Assembly: GCA_036498905.1 (NCBI GenBank)
Contig: DASYER010000145.1
Coordinates: forward strand, 1 to 63,369
Length of the DNA stretch: 63,369 nucleotides
Direction of reading: 5' to 3'
Origin: DAIDKA01 sp036498905
GTDB taxonomy: Bacteria > Pseudomonadota > Gammaproteobacteria > Steroidobacterales > Steroidobacteraceae
A model generated the notes under the pieces. That model was not told the DNA's origin. It was given only the letters and a program-made list of their open reading frames with translations, and did no database searches. Shown here in pieces: positions 18,986-28,962 of this stretch. How positions within the stretch are numbered: position 1 is the stretch's first letter; each line of letters opens with the position of its first letter. The position numbers were made by a program, and so were the translations under genes.

Positions 18986-19456
18986 CTACGCTGCGCGCGT
19001 CTCTTCCGCGATCATCTCTTCGAGACGTTCGATATCCGGAACCAGCGGTGTTTCGTTGAGCATGCGCACCTGGCAGATCACCGGCGTGCGCTCGGGGAAC
19101 ACTTTGGAATTATCCGGCCGCACGACATCGGAGCTGACGCGCACCAGCTGCGGGAACCCCTGTGACACCACGCCGAAGTAGCCGCCTTCGAGCTTGTCAC
19201 CCATGCAGTGGAAGATCACCACGCGGCTGCGACCGGCGGCCGGGGGAATGTTCTGTCCGCAGGCGCCTTCGAATGACACCAGCGGCACCTGCCGGCCATT
19301 CCACGCAATCGTGCCGACGTACCAGGGGGGCGCACCGGCCATTTCCGCGGGTACCTGGAAGCCGATGACCTCGGCGATGCAGGCGCGCGGCACGATCAGC
19401 CGCGCGTCGACCAGCGGAATCAGCAGGCTATAGATCTCATTGACGCGCTCAGCCAT
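18986..19456 (-). CDS. chpC: CheW-domain protein of the Chp system (ChpC-like)
   Basis: About 156 aa with a CheW-like fold (WYVGTIAWNGRQVPLVSFE). It follows chpA, overlapping it by 8 nt; chpC occupies this place in Pseudomonas. Predicted to link an additional receptor or modulator to the ChpA kinase. ATG 19456 is chosen; the longer ORF to 19519 reads into chpA. Confidence 0.8.
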   Translation of the reverse strand: MAERVNEIYSLLIPLVDARLIVPRACIAEVIGFQVPAEMAGAPPWYVGTIAWNGRQVPLVSFEGACGQNIPPAAGRSRVVIFHCMGDKLEGGYFGVVSQGFPQLVRVSSDVVRPDNSKVFPERTPVICQVRMLNETPLVPDIERLEEMIAEETRAA

Positions 19457-22400
19457 CGGCGGACACTCTGCGATTGCGTTGCGTTTCGCGGTGACGTTCG
19501 ACCAGCGGCACGATCGCATCCAGTAGCTGCGCCTCCTGGTACGGTTTGCCCAGATAGTCGTCGACTCCCAGCTCGATCGCGCGGGCGCGATGCTTCTCGC
19601 CCACGCGCGAGGTAATCATGATGATCGGGACATCGCGCAGGCGCGGATCATTGCGCACATGCGCGGCGACTTCGTAGCCGTCCATGCGCGGCATTTCGAT
19701 ATCCAGCAGGATGATGTCGGGGACGTTGTCCTGCAGCAGCGTCACCGCATCCATGCCGTCGCGCGCGGTGAGTACCCGCATGCCATTGCGTTCCAACAGG
19801 CGCTGGGTGACGCGCCGCACGGTGATCGAATCATCGACCACCATGGCGAAGGTGCGCCGATCGCCCTTCTCGCGCACCGGCTGCGAGGAGAAGCGCGAGC
19901 GCCACTCGCCGCGCACCAGCGCGCCGATATCCAGGATGACGACGATGCGGCCGTCACCGAGAATTGTCGCGCCGGAAATACCGCGGATGCTGGAGATCTG
20001 CGGACCCACCGACTTGACGACGATCTCGCGGCTGCCGATGAGTTCATCGGCGACCAGGCCGGTGGAGTGTTCACCGGCGCGCACCAGGACCACGGGTACC
20101 GTCACATCGCCTTCCGGCAGGGGCGAGGGCTCCAGGCCCACGAACGCCGCCAGATGCTGGAAGCGGTATTTCTGTCCGGCCTGCTCGAAGGTCGCGCTCT
20201 CGCGTCCGAGGTGCGCCGACACATCGGCCTTGGACAGCCGCAGCACGCCTTCGACGGTGGGCAGCGGCAGTGCGTAGTACTCATCGCCCGTGCGCACCAC
20301 CAGCGCATGACTGATCGCCAGCGTGAAGGGCAGCCGCACCGTGAAGGTGCTGCCCTTTCCCGAATGGGTCTCCATGTTCAAGGAGCCGCCGAGACGTTTG
20401 ATCTCGGTGGCCACCACGTCCATGCCGACTCCGCGCCCGGCCTGCTGCGTGATCGATCCGGCCGTGGAGAATCCCGGCTCCAGGATCAGCTGCATGGCAT
20501 CTTCATCCGACAGCGACTGACCCGCCTGGATCAGGCCCAGCGCGAGGCCCTTGTCTCGGATGGCGTTGAGCTTCATGCCCGCGCCATCATCGGTCACCTT
20601 CACCATGACCTCGGCGCCCTCGCGCTGCAGGTCCAGATGAATCGTGCCGGTATCGCTCTTGCCCTGCGCCACCCGTTCTTCCGGGGTCTCGATGCCGTGC
20701 ACCACCGCATTGCGCAGCATGTGCTCGAAGGGCGGCAGCATCCGCTCCAGCACCTGTCGGTCCAGTTCACCCGACGCGCCGCTGACGGTGAGCTCGGCGC
20801 GTTTGCCGGTGTCGGAGGCCGCCTGCCGCACGATGCGTGACAGGCGCTGCACATGGCGCTGGAAGGGCACCATGCGCGTGCGCATCAATCCGTTCTGCAG
20901 CTCGGTGACCGTGCGCGCCTGCTGCTGCAGCAGGTTCTGCGTCTCCTGCGCCAGGCTCTCCAGCAGCTGCTGAATGCTGGCCACGTCACTGGCCGTCTCG
21001 GCCAGGCCCCGCGAGAACTGCTGGATGGCCGAATACCGGTCCAGCTCCAGGGGATCGAACTCGGCGCGATGCCCGGTCTCATCTTCGTGGACGTGGAGGA
21101 TCTGTTTTTCGGTTTCGATTTCCAGCTTGCGCTGCTGTTCCTTCAGGCGCGTCACGGTGCGCGACAGCTCGCCCAAGTTGAATTCGATCGAACCCATCTG
21201 CTGCTCGAGCCGGGCGCGTGAAATGCTCACCTCGCCGGACACATTCAGCAGCTGATCGAGCAGTTCGGCATCGACGCGCGCCATTTCCGGCCGATCCCCG
21301 GGGGCCACGGGCTCGCGACCCGGCGGCACCAGCAGCGGTGCGACGGGTGCTTCGAAGGCCGACTCGGTGAGGCTCTCGAAGCTGCGCGTCGGCACCTCGG
21401 TCGGCGCAGGCGCCGGCGGTTCGACCTGCGGAACCTCGGGCTGATGAGGTGTGTCGGGCACTTCGGGCGTCGGCGGGGACTCGGGGACTTCCGCCGGCCG
21501 CGGCGCGGCAGGAACTTCCACGGGTGCCGGGGTCGGTGCGGGCGCTTCGGACGGTCCGCCGCCCAGCAGCGCGCGGATTCGCAGAATGCAATCGCGCGCC
21601 GGGGCGACGCCGCGGCCGGCGGCAACGCTGTCACGCATGCGCGAGAGCTCATCGACACTGGCCTGCATGACATCGAAGGCATCCGGGCTCGGTGTCGCGC
21701 CACCGGTATCGATCAAATTCACCAGGGACTCAAGCTCATGGCTCAAATCACCCATGGCGGTGATGCCCGCCATGCGTGCGCCGCCCTTGAGCGTATGCAA
21801 GGGCCGCTTCAATGCCGCCGGATATTCGGTATTGCCTGAATCCGAGCGCCAGGCCCCCAGCTGCGACTCGCATATTTCGAGCAGCTCGGTGGCCTCCTCG
21901 GTAAAGATGCTGGCCACATCCGGATCGAAATCCGCGACCGGCTCCTCCTCGGGCGGCAGGTCGAGCTGCGCATCCGTGACCGGGCCTTCCATCTGCGGAG
22001 CCGCCAGTGCGGTCGCATCGGATGGGAACGCAATCTCGGGCAACTCCACTACGTGCGCCGCGGGCGACTCCGCCACGACATTGTCCGCGGCCGATGCCAG
22101 GTGCTCAGGGTCGTAGTCTGCCTCGGGAGCGAACAATTCCTCGGCGGTGATCGACTTCTCCGAGGCCTCGAACGCCGGGGCGATCATAGTCTCGGCGGCG
22201 CTGTCAGTCTCGACACCGATGGGCTGCGACAGCGCGTTGCGGCGTTCGGCCTCGATGTTGTCGGCGATGCGCCGGTCCAGTTCCTTTTCGGCTTCCGAGA
22301 CCCGCTCGAGCAGCCGTCCATGCGCGATGAAGTAGCCGGTCGACTCATCCAGATGCGAGGCCACCGACTCCATCGCCGTCATGCAGTCCCCGAGCAGGCC

Positions 22401-25115
22401 CAGATCCGCGCTCGTCAGGCCCACTCCGCTTTCGAAGGATTTGCGCAGCCAGTGATCGAGCGGTTGTGCCAGCTGGATACCGTGGCGCGCGTCGGCCATG
22501 GTCGAACTGCCGGACAGCGTGTGGCAGGCCCGATAGACCGCCTCGGTGAGTTCGTGCGGCTGCGGTCGCGGATTCTCCTGCCGCAGGTAATCGCGCACCG
22601 TGGCCACGTGGGCGTTGGTCTCGCGCATGTAGATGTCACGCAGCACATCATCCTGCGCGTTGCCCTCTTGCGCGGCGACCATCGGTTCAGGCTCCGCGGG
22701 CGGCACGTCGGCGACCGGGGCACTCTCCGATGCGGTCAGCTCCGGCACCGCGAGGAATTCAGGTCCGGTCTCATCCGCGGCCGGCGGTTCGAGGACCTGG
22801 GTGGCGGCAGCCTGCTGCTCCGCCGCGGCGGCGCCCAGCTGCGGCTGCTGCGAAGTGGCGGTGGGCGCCGAGCCCTCGCGCGCGGCAGCCAGTGCATGCG
22901 CGCGTGCCATCAGCGCTTTGGCATCAAATCTCACCGGCCAACCATGTTCGAGCGCATCCACCAGCTGCGGCAGCCCGGCGACGGCCTCATGCAGGGTCTT
23001 GGCAATGGCCGGAGAACGGGTCAGGGTGTTGTCGAGCAGCCGATTCAGCAGGTTCTCGCAGGCCCAGGCGAATTCGCTCAGATCCCGCGCGCCCACCATG
23101 CGCCCGCTGCCCTTGAGCGTATGCATCGACCGGCGCACGCTCAGCAGCGCGGAGATCTCCAGCGGGTTCTGTTCCCAGACCGGGAAATCCGTCGCGATGC
23201 GCGCGAGTTCCTCGCGCGCCTCCTCGACGAACAGATTCAGCAGTTCAGGATCGGCGACGCCGGCAGCCACCGGGGCTTCCGTCGCCAGCACCGGCGGGAC
23301 GGTGCCCTGACCCTTCAGGTCCGCTTCCATCTGCGCCCGTACCGCCGCGGCGCCCCCGCCGATCTGCACGGTCTGTGCGAAGGAACTTTGCTCCAGCGGC
23401 GCCACGGTCGGCACCGGGGGTGCCGGCTGCGCCTCGAGCGCGTCCAGGCAGGACTGCGCGTTGTCGAGCATGTACCAAGGATCAGCGCGTCCGGCCTGCA
23501 GCGTCTCCATGTAGTACTCGAGGCTGACGATGGCATCGGCCAGGCGATCCAGCCGGCCACCGGTGAGCGCCGCGGCGCCGCCGGGCTGCATCAGCGGCGC
23601 CAGGCGCGCATGGATATTGGATACCAGTTCAACGGCGCGCGACTTGCCGAGCATCAGCAGCCCGGCCTTCAGCCCGCGCATCAGTTCCGGCCACGCATCC
23701 AGGCCCGCCGTGTCCAGGGTCCCCCCGACGCTTTGGGCGATGGACTCCTTCAGGCGCGCCAGGTTCAAAATGCACTCGCGCAGCACGGCCGACTGCACCT
23801 GCTGGAAGTCCGCATCGCCGGAGTCGGCCGACTCGGGTGTACGGCTGCGCGGCAGGATCATCCCGACCAGCCGTCCATCGAGCTTGTCCTCGACCCCGAT
23901 CAGCGCCGCCGCAATGTCCACCAGCAGCGAATGCTCCGGCTGCAGCGTGCCCGAAACGATTTTTTCCAGCCGCTCGGTCTCCGCCTGCACGGCGGCGCGC
24001 AGTTCACCCAGGCCCAGTACGCCCAGCGTGTCGCCGATCTTGTGGAGCATTTCGACCTGCGGGGCGAGAGTCTGCGGCTGGCCGGAACCGCGACGCACGA
24101 AAATATCCAGCACATCCTTGACCTTGCCCAGGTCCTCGCGGATGGCGGCAGCGACGGTCTGCATGAGCTTGACGCTGGGCGCGGACAGGCTCTCGCGCTC
24201 CTGGTCCACCGCATCGTCCACCGGCAGCAGTTCATTCAGGCGGAACGAGGCACGCACGGCCGTGACGCGCGGGCCCTTCGATTCGGCGCGGCCGACGTAA
24301 TAGAGCAGATTGTTCAACAGCTCCACGGCCGGGTTCTGCGCGTAGCGCGCCTCGGTCATGTCGTACAGGCGCTTGATTTCACGATCGGCGAGTCCCAGCA
24401 GGCGCTTGATCGACACGCCGCCGGAGAGCCCATGCTCCTGTAGCGCCTCGACGACGGCGCCCGTGACCCACCACAGCTGGAACACCGGCTGGCGCGTGGC
24501 CACCTGCTCGAGCTTGTGGGCGACTTCGGCCAGCATCGCGAGGTTCTGATCGGGTCGCTCGCCACGAATCCAGCCCACCAGTCCGAGCTGGAACCGCGGC
24601 CGCAGCCGCCGGCCCCACTGTTCGATGCTCAGGGGTGCTTCACCGGCTCCCGCCGTCACCGGCTGGGCCTGCCGGTCGGACTTCAGGTTCAGCAGCAGCA
24701 GCGTGCCTTCGGACAGCAGCGAGCTGCCGCGCACGGCGCGCAGATCGTTCAACAGCGGCAGCAGGATCAGCGCCAGATCGCGCCCGCCGGCCAGCACCCG
24801 CTCGAGGTAACTGGGCAGCTGCACCATCGCGCGCATCAGGGCATCGAGGCTTTCGGCCTGGTTCTTGTGTTCACCGGCACTGGCGACGAGGTAGCGGGCG
24901 ACCTGCTCCATCTCCTCGGTAAGCAATGCTGCGCCGTAGATCTCGAGCACCTTGAGCACGCCCTGCACCTGGTGCAGCTCGGCGGCCGTTCGGTTCAGCA
25001 GCGAAACATTTTCCGGCTGCTCGACATAGCTCTCGAGCGCGGTGCGCGCCTCGCCCAGCGTGACGTTCAGCTCGCGACCGACGTGCTCGAAACTTTGGAT
25101 TGCAACTTCGGTCAT
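19449..25115 (-). CDS. chpA: ChpA/PilL hybrid chemosensory histidine kinase
   Basis: Central kinase of the Chp pathway that controls type IV pilus motility and often cAMP levels. 1888 aa. An N-terminal helical region lacks a clear phosphoryl His. Intact Hpt-type motifs follow: HTLKG at about 667, HTLSG at about 867 and HTLKG at about 1108. A Pro/Ala/Val/Glu-rich linker spans about 1180-1240. The CheA-type dimerisation/ATPase core (MLRNAVVHG about 1465, TDDGAGM about 1510), a CheW domain (about 1620-1730) and a C-terminal receiver (MVVDDS, ILLDIEMPRMDG, GKPY) complete it. It is shorter than the P. aeruginosa protein (about 2470 aa), implying fewer Hpt-like domains. Immediately downstream of pilJ. 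Confidence 0.95.
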   Translation of the reverse strand: MTEVAIQSFEHVGRELNVTLGEARTALESYVEQPENVSLLNRTAAELHQVQGVLKVLEIYGAALLTEEMEQVARYLVASAGEHKNQAESLDALMRAMVQLPSYLERVLAGGRDLALILLPLLNDLRAVRGSSLLSEGTLLLLNLKSDRQAQPVTAGAGEAPLSIEQWGRRLRPRFQLGLVGWIRGERPDQNLAMLAEVAHKLEQVATRQPVFQLWWVTGAVVEALQEHGLSGGVSIKRLLGLADREIKRLYDMTEARYAQNPAVELLNNLLYYVGRAESKGPRVTAVRASFRLNELLPVDDAVDQERESLSAPSVKLMQTVAAAIREDLGKVKDVLDIFVRRGSGQPQTLAPQVEMLHKIGDTLGVLGLGELRAAVQAETERLEKIVSGTLQPEHSLLVDIAAALIGVEDKLDGRLVGMILPRSRTPESADSGDADFQQVQSAVLRECILNLARLKESIAQSVGGTLDTAGLDAWPELMRGLKAGLLMLGKSRAVELVSNIHARLAPLMQPGGAAALTGGRLDRLADAIVSLEYYMETLQAGRADPWYMLDNAQSCLDALEAQPAPPVPTVAPLEQSSFAQTVQIGGGAAAVRAQMEADLKGQGTVPPVLATEAPVAAGVADPELLNLFVEEAREELARIATDFPVWEQNPLEISALLSVRRSMHTLKGSGRMVGARDLSEFAWACENLLNRLLDNTLTRSPAIAKTLHEAVAGLPQLVDALEHGWPVRFDAKALMARAHALAAAREGSAPTATSQQPQLGAAAAEQQAAATQVLEPPAADETGPEFLAVPELTASESAPVADVPPAEPEPMVAAQEGNAQDDVLRDIYMRETNAHVATVRDYLRQENPRPQPHELTEAVYRACHTLSGSSTMADARHGIQLAQPLDHWLRKSFESGVGLTSADLGLLGDCMTAMESVASHLDESTGYFIAHGRLLERVSEAEKELDRRIADNIEAERRNALSQPIGVETDSAAETMIAPAFEASEKSITAEELFAPEADYDPEHLASAADNVVAESPAAHVVELPEIAFPSDATALAAPQMEGPVTDAQLDLPPEEEPVADFDPDVASIFTEEATELLEICESQLGAWRSDSGNTEYPAALKRPLHTLKGGARMAGITAMGDLSHELESLVNLIDTGGATPSPDAFDVMQASVDELSRMRDSVAAGRGVAPARDCILRIRALLGGGPSEAPAPTPAPVEVPAAPRPAEVPESPPTPEVPDTPHQPEVPQVEPPAPAPTEVPTRSFESLTESAFEAPVAPLLVPPGREPVAPGDRPEMARVDAELLDQLLNVSGEVSISRARLEQQMGSIEFNLGELSRTVTRLKEQQRKLEIETEKQILHVHEDETGHRAEFDPLELDRYSAIQQFSRGLAETASDVASIQQLLESLAQETQNLLQQQARTVTELQNGLMRTRMVPFQRHVQRLSRIVRQAASDTGKRAELTVSGASGELDRQVLERMLPPFEHMLRNAVVHGIETPEERVAQGKSDTGTIHLDLQREGAEVMVKVTDDGAGMKLNAIRDKGLALGLIQAGQSLSDEDAMQLILEPGFSTAGSITQQAGRGVGMDVVATEIKRLGGSLNMETHSGKGSTFTVRLPFTLAISHALVVRTGDEYYALPLPTVEGVLRLSKADVSAHLGRESATFEQAGQKYRFQHLAAFVGLEPSPLPEGDVTVPVVLVRAGEHSTGLVADELIGSREIVVKSVGPQISSIRGISGATILGDGRIVVILDIGALVRGEWRSRFSSQPVREKGDRRTFAMVVDDSITVRRVTQRLLERNGMRVLTARDGMDAVTLLQDNVPDIILLDIEMPRMDGYEVAAHVRNDPRLRDVPIIMITSRVGEKHRARAIELGVDDYLGKPYQEAQLLDAIVPLVERHRETQRNRRVSADG

Positions 25116-25136
25116 GCGCCGCCCCCCTCCCGGCCG

Positions 25137-26465
25137 TTAGCTGCCACGGACGGCCGCGACCGGTCGCACGACGGTGGACGCGCGCGGATCTTCGGGTTGG
25201 GGGAAGCTGGCGGTGCCGGCCGGAGCCAGCGCGCCCGGCAGTCTGAAGCCCGCGGCGGATTTGCGCAGGCCGGCGGACAGCTCGGCCAGCTTCGCGATGG
25301 CCACCGAGGTGGCGCTGGTCGAGTCGGCCGTCTGGGCGCTGATTTCCTTGAGCACCTGCATGTTGCGCGCGATGTTCTGCACGGCGCTCGACTGCTGACG
25401 CGAGCTTGCCGAGATGTTCTGCACCAGGCTTGCGATCTGGTTGGAGACCTGCTCGATCTCCTCAAGCGCGGCACCGGCGTTTTCGGCGAGCAGCGCGCCG
25501 CCGACCACATCGGTGGTGCTGCGCTCCATCGAGACCACGGCCTCGTTGGTATCGGTCTGAATGGTGCGCACCAGGACTTCGATCTGCTTGGTGGCAGTCG
25601 CGGCGCGCTCGGCCAGCCGCTGCACTTCATCGGCCACCACCGCGAAGCCGCGACCGGCCTCTCCGGCCATCGAGGCCTGGATGGAGGCATTGAGCGCCAG
25701 GATGTTGGTCTGTTCGGCGATATCGTTGATCAGCTCGACGATGTTGCCGATTTCCTGGGAGCTCTCCCCCAGGCGCTTGATGCGCTTGGAAGTGTCCTGG
25801 ATGGTTTCGCGGATGGCGTTCATGCCGTCGATGGTGCGTCGGACCGCCTCGCCACCCTTGTGGGCCACATCGACCGAATGGCGCGCGACATCGGAGGCCC
25901 GCTCGGCATTGCCCGACACTTCCTCAGTGGCCGCGGCCACATGACCGGCGGTCTCGGTGGCGGCGGCGATCTGTTTGGACTGCGCGCCGCTGGCCTTGGC
26001 CAGGTGCTGGGCCAGGGCCTGGGTCTGCCGGGCCGCGCCATCCAGGGAGATGGCCGAGCTGTTGATGGTCGTGACCAGGCCGCGCAGTGCGTCGACCGCA
26101 TAGTTGATGGAATCGGCGATGGCGCCGGTAATGTCCTCGGTGACCGTCGCCTGAACGGTCAGGTCCCCGTCGGCGAGACTCGACAGCTCATCGAGCAGCC
26201 GCAGGATGGCCTGCTGGTTACGTTCACTTTCGCGCCGCTGGGTATCCACGGCCAGCTGCTGGGTCGCGGCGAGGTCGCGCACCCGCCGCAGCCTCACCCA
26301 CAGCAGCGCCAGCACCACGGTCGCCACCACGGCGAAAGCCACCGGGATCATGGCCGTCTGCAGATCGGTGCGGATCAGCGCCACGGCGGCGCCGATCAGC
26401 ACCAGGAAGGCCGCCAGTGCCACCAGCAGTTCGGGCTTGCCCGATGATTCGTTGGATTGCGCCAT
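25137..26465 (-). CDS. pilJ: PilJ-type methyl-accepting chemotaxis protein, lacking periplasmic sensor
   Basis: Chemoreceptor expected to control ChpA. ATG 26465 overlaps the pilI stop (TAATG), fixing the start and giving 442 aa. Two hydrophobic helices lie near residues 13-32 and 40-56 with only a few residues between, then a HAMP-like stretch and a complete cytoplasmic signalling domain (hairpin tip IAEQTNILALNASIQAS). P. aeruginosa PilJ has a large periplasmic domain between its helices; it is absent here. Any input must come through the membrane, the cytoplasm or partner proteins. Confidence 0.9.
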   Translation of the reverse strand: MAQSNESSGKPELLVALAAFLVLIGAAVALIRTDLQTAMIPVAFAVVATVVLALLWVRLRRVRDLAATQQLAVDTQRRESERNQQAILRLLDELSSLADGDLTVQATVTEDITGAIADSINYAVDALRGLVTTINSSAISLDGAARQTQALAQHLAKASGAQSKQIAAATETAGHVAAATEEVSGNAERASDVARHSVDVAHKGGEAVRRTIDGMNAIRETIQDTSKRIKRLGESSQEIGNIVELINDIAEQTNILALNASIQASMAGEAGRGFAVVADEVQRLAERAATATKQIEVLVRTIQTDTNEAVVSMERSTTDVVGGALLAENAGAALEEIEQVSNQIASLVQNISASSRQQSSAVQNIARNMQVLKEISAQTADSTSATSVAIAKLAELSAGLRKSAAGFRLPGALAPAGTASFPQPEDPRASTVVRPVAAVRGS

Positions 26466-27025
26466 TACGCTGCCGCCTCGGCGAACGCCTGGCTTTCCAG
26501 GATCGTACGCAGGCTCAATACGGGCCATTGCTCCTGGCCGCGCCGGAAGCATCCGGCCAGGTAACGCTCGCAACGCGCCACGGTCGGCGGCACGTCGCCG
26601 GAAAACTCGGATTCGGCGAAACGCCGGAAACCCAATACCTCATCGACCAGCAGGCCGGCGGGAATTTCGCGGTGATTGACCACCACGATGCGCGTATTGC
26701 GCGTCAGTACCGCCACGCCGCTGCCGATGAACTGTTTCATGTCGATGATGGGCAGCAGCTGCCCGCGTACGTTCGCGAGCCCCCGCACCCAGCTCTTCGC
26801 GCCGGGCACGCGCGTGATGCTGTTCGGCACGCTCAGCACTTCGCGGGTTTCCTCGCGGGCGGCCAGGAACAGCTCCCCGGCCATGCGCAGCGCGACGCCC
26901 ACCCACTCGCGACCCGCAGCGCCCTCGCTGCCCTGGCTCGCCGAGACCGCGCGGCCCCGACGCTCAAGCTCCGCCAGCAGCTCAAACGGGCGGTCCCGCA
27001 GCGATTTGAGTGATACCTCGTCCAT
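26465..27025 (-). CDS. pilI: PilI, CheW-like adaptor
   Basis: 186 aa CheW-domain protein expected to join PilJ to ChpA. Recognisable segments are FLAAREETREVLSVP, WVRGLANVRGQLLPIIDM and GLLVDEVLGFRRF. It lies 16 bp after pilH and overlaps pilJ by one nucleotide. Confidence 0.92.
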   Translation of the reverse strand: MDEVSLKSLRDRPFELLAELERRGRAVSASQGSEGAAGREWVGVALRMAGELFLAAREETREVLSVPNSITRVPGAKSWVRGLANVRGQLLPIIDMKQFIGSGVAVLTRNTRIVVVNHREIPAGLLVDEVLGFRRFAESEFSGDVPPTVARCERYLAGCFRRGQEQWPVLSLRTILESQAFAEAAA

Positions 27026-27041
27026 CCTTTATATGCGTGCG

Positions 27042-27416
27042 CTAATGCGCGAGCGTAGCCTGTGCCTTGGCTACGAGCTGGTCGGGTGACACCGGCTTGA
27101 CCATGTAATCGACGGCGCCCTGGCGCAGCCCCCAGATCTTGTCGGTCTCCTGCCCCTTGGAGGTGACCATGATGATGGGGATGGCGCGGGTCTTGGGGTC
27201 ATTCACCAAGGTCCGCGTGGCCTGGTAGCCGTTCATGCCGGGCATGACCACATCCATGAAGATGAGGTCCGGGCTCATTTCGCGGGCCATGCGGATGCCC
27301 TCGGCACCGTCGGCCGCGGCGGCCGTGCGATAGCCATGCTGCTGCAGCGCCTTCTGCATGACGTGCAGCTCGGTGGGCGAATCATCGACGATGAGTACCA
27401 ATGGCATTGCCATCAT
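27042..27416 (-). CDS. pilH: PilH, single-domain response regulator
   Basis: CheY-like receiver: acidic pair in LIVDDSP, phosphoacceptor Asp in LIFMDVVMPGMNGYQ, and Lys in DYMVKP. No output domain. In Pseudomonas PilH opposes PilG and affects pilus retraction. ATG 27416 overlaps the pilG stop by 4 nt; an in-frame ATG three codons on (27407) is also possible. Confidence 0.93.
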   Translation of the reverse strand: MMAMPLVLIVDDSPTELHVMQKALQQHGYRTAAAADGAEGIRMAREMSPDLIFMDVVMPGMNGYQATRTLVNDPKTRAIPIIMVTSKGQETDKIWGLRQGAVDYMVKPVSPDQLVAKAQATLAH

Positions 27417-27805
27417 CTCCCGATATGCGTTTCGATTGCGCTCAGCAGCTCGTCCTTGGTGAACGGCTTGGTCAGATAATGTTCGGAACCGACGATGCGG
27501 CCGCGGGCCCGATCGAACAGCCCGTCCTTGGAGGACAGCATGATGACCGGGATGGCGCGGAAAACCTTGTTGTGTTTGATCAGAGAACAGGTCTGATAAC
27601 CGTCCAGTCGCGGCATCATGATGTCCACGAAGACGATATCGGGCTGGTGGTCGGCGATCTTGGCCAAAGCGTCGAAGCCGTCGATGGCGGTAAAGACTTC
27701 GCAGCCTTCCTTGGCCAGCAGCGTTTCAGCCGTGCGGCGGATAGTCTTGCTGTCATCGATTACCAGTACCTTGAGGCCCTGGAGCTTCGAATTAGTGCCA
27801 GACAC
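27413..27805 (-). CDS. pilG: PilG, single-domain response regulator
   Basis: CheY-like receiver with LVIDDSKTIRRTAE, IVFVDIMMPRLDGYQ and YLTKPFTKDELL. First gene of the Chp operon, divergent from gshB as in Pseudomonas. I place the start at GTG 27805 because GGAG (27814-27817) lies 8 nt upstream, giving 130 aa; GTG 27811 is too close to that site. The ORF extends to 27877 without an alternative ATG except its first codon. Confidence 0.93.
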   Translation of the reverse strand: MSGTNSKLQGLKVLVIDDSKTIRRTAETLLAKEGCEVFTAIDGFDALAKIADHQPDIVFVDIMMPRLDGYQTCSLIKHNKVFRAIPVIMLSSKDGLFDRARGRIVGSEHYLTKPFTKDELLSAIETHIGR

Positions 27806-28000
27806 AGACACGACTCCTTCCACATTAGGTTCCCAATGGCCGCCTGCCCGAATTGCAGGCCGTTCGGGTTTTAACATATCGGCACACCCCCTGCTATGGC
27901 AGACTCGTCACGATTTTGCACATCGGAGGCACCCCGTGGTGTGCGGCATTCGCGTCTTGCGACGTAACTCCCGGTCTGTGCGGCGTGCGAAACTCACAAC

Positions 28001-28960
28001 ATGACCCCGATCATCCGACTTGCCGTTGTCATGGACCCCATCGCGGGGATCAAGTATGCGAAGGATTCGACCCTCGCGATGCTGCTTGCCGCCCAATCCC
28101 GGGGCTTCGAGCTGCATTATCTGGAGCAGCAGGACCTGTTCCTGCGCGACGGCATCGCCATGGGGCATGCGCGTCCCCTGAGCGTGCGTGCGGATGCGGC
28201 CGGCTGGTTCACCCTGGGCGAACGCAATACCCGGCCGCTGGGGCAGTTCGATGTGATCCTGATGCGCAAGGATCCGCCCTTCGACATGGAGTTCATCCAC
28301 ACCAGCTACATCCTCGGGCGCGCCGAGGAGCAGGGCACGCTGGTCGCGAACCGGCCCCAGGGCCTGCGCGACATGAATGAAAAGGTGTACACGGCGTGGT
28401 TCCCGCAATGCTGCGCCCCGACATTGATCACGCGCAGCATGTCCGACATGGCCGACTTCGCCCGTGAACACGGCAAGATCGTCGCCAAGCCCCTCGACGG
28501 CATGGGTGGACGATCCATCTTCGTGACGGAGCTTGCGGACAAGAACAGCCGGGTGATTTTCGAGACGCTGACGGCACAGGGCACCCGCTACGCCATGGTC
28601 CAGCGTTATCTGCCCGAAATCGTTGCGACGGGTGACTCGCGGGTCCTGCTCGTGGACGGGGAACCCGTGCCCTACGCCCTCGCCCGCATTCCCGCTGCGG
28701 ACGACAACCGCGGCAACCTCGCCGCGGGTGCCCAGGGAGTCGGCCGACCGCTGAACGACCGCGATCGCTGGCTTGCGGCCCAGATCGGGCCCACGCTTGC
28801 CGCGCGCGGCATGCTGTTCGTGGGCCTGGATGTGATCGGTGGCTTCGTGACCGAAATCAACGTCACCAGCCCCACGGGCATCCGTGAACTCGATAAGCAG
28901 TTCCACATCGATATCGGCGACCTGCTGATGCAGGCCATCGAGCGGCGCTTACGCCGCTAG
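28001..28960 (+). CDS. gshB: Glutathione synthetase
   Basis: ATP-grasp enzyme that adds glycine to gamma-glutamylcysteine. 319 aa. Clear family segments: MDPIAGIKYAKDST at the N-terminus, MRKDPPFDMEFI, KPLDGMGGRSIF in the ATP-grasp fold, and EINVTSPTGIRE near the end. Two bp separate it from tonB, so they probably share a transcript. Confidence 0.97.
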   Translation: MTPIIRLAVVMDPIAGIKYAKDSTLAMLLAAQSRGFELHYLEQQDLFLRDGIAMGHARPLSVRADAAGWFTLGERNTRPLGQFDVILMRKDPPFDMEFIHTSYILGRAEEQGTLVANRPQGLRDMNEKVYTAWFPQCCAPTLITRSMSDMADFAREHGKIVAKPLDGMGGRSIFVTELADKNSRVIFETLTAQGTRYAMVQRYLPEIVATGDSRVLLVDGEPVPYALARIPAADDNRGNLAAGAQGVGRPLNDRDRWLAAQIGPTLAARGMLFVGLDVIGGFVTEINVTSPTGIRELDKQFHIDIGDLLMQAIERRLRR

Positions 28961-28962
28961 CC

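Noticed and set aside
22053..24443. 796-codon ORF antisense to chpA
   Set aside because: Arg/His/Gln-rich shadow of a GC-rich gene; the opposite strand encodes clear ChpA domains.
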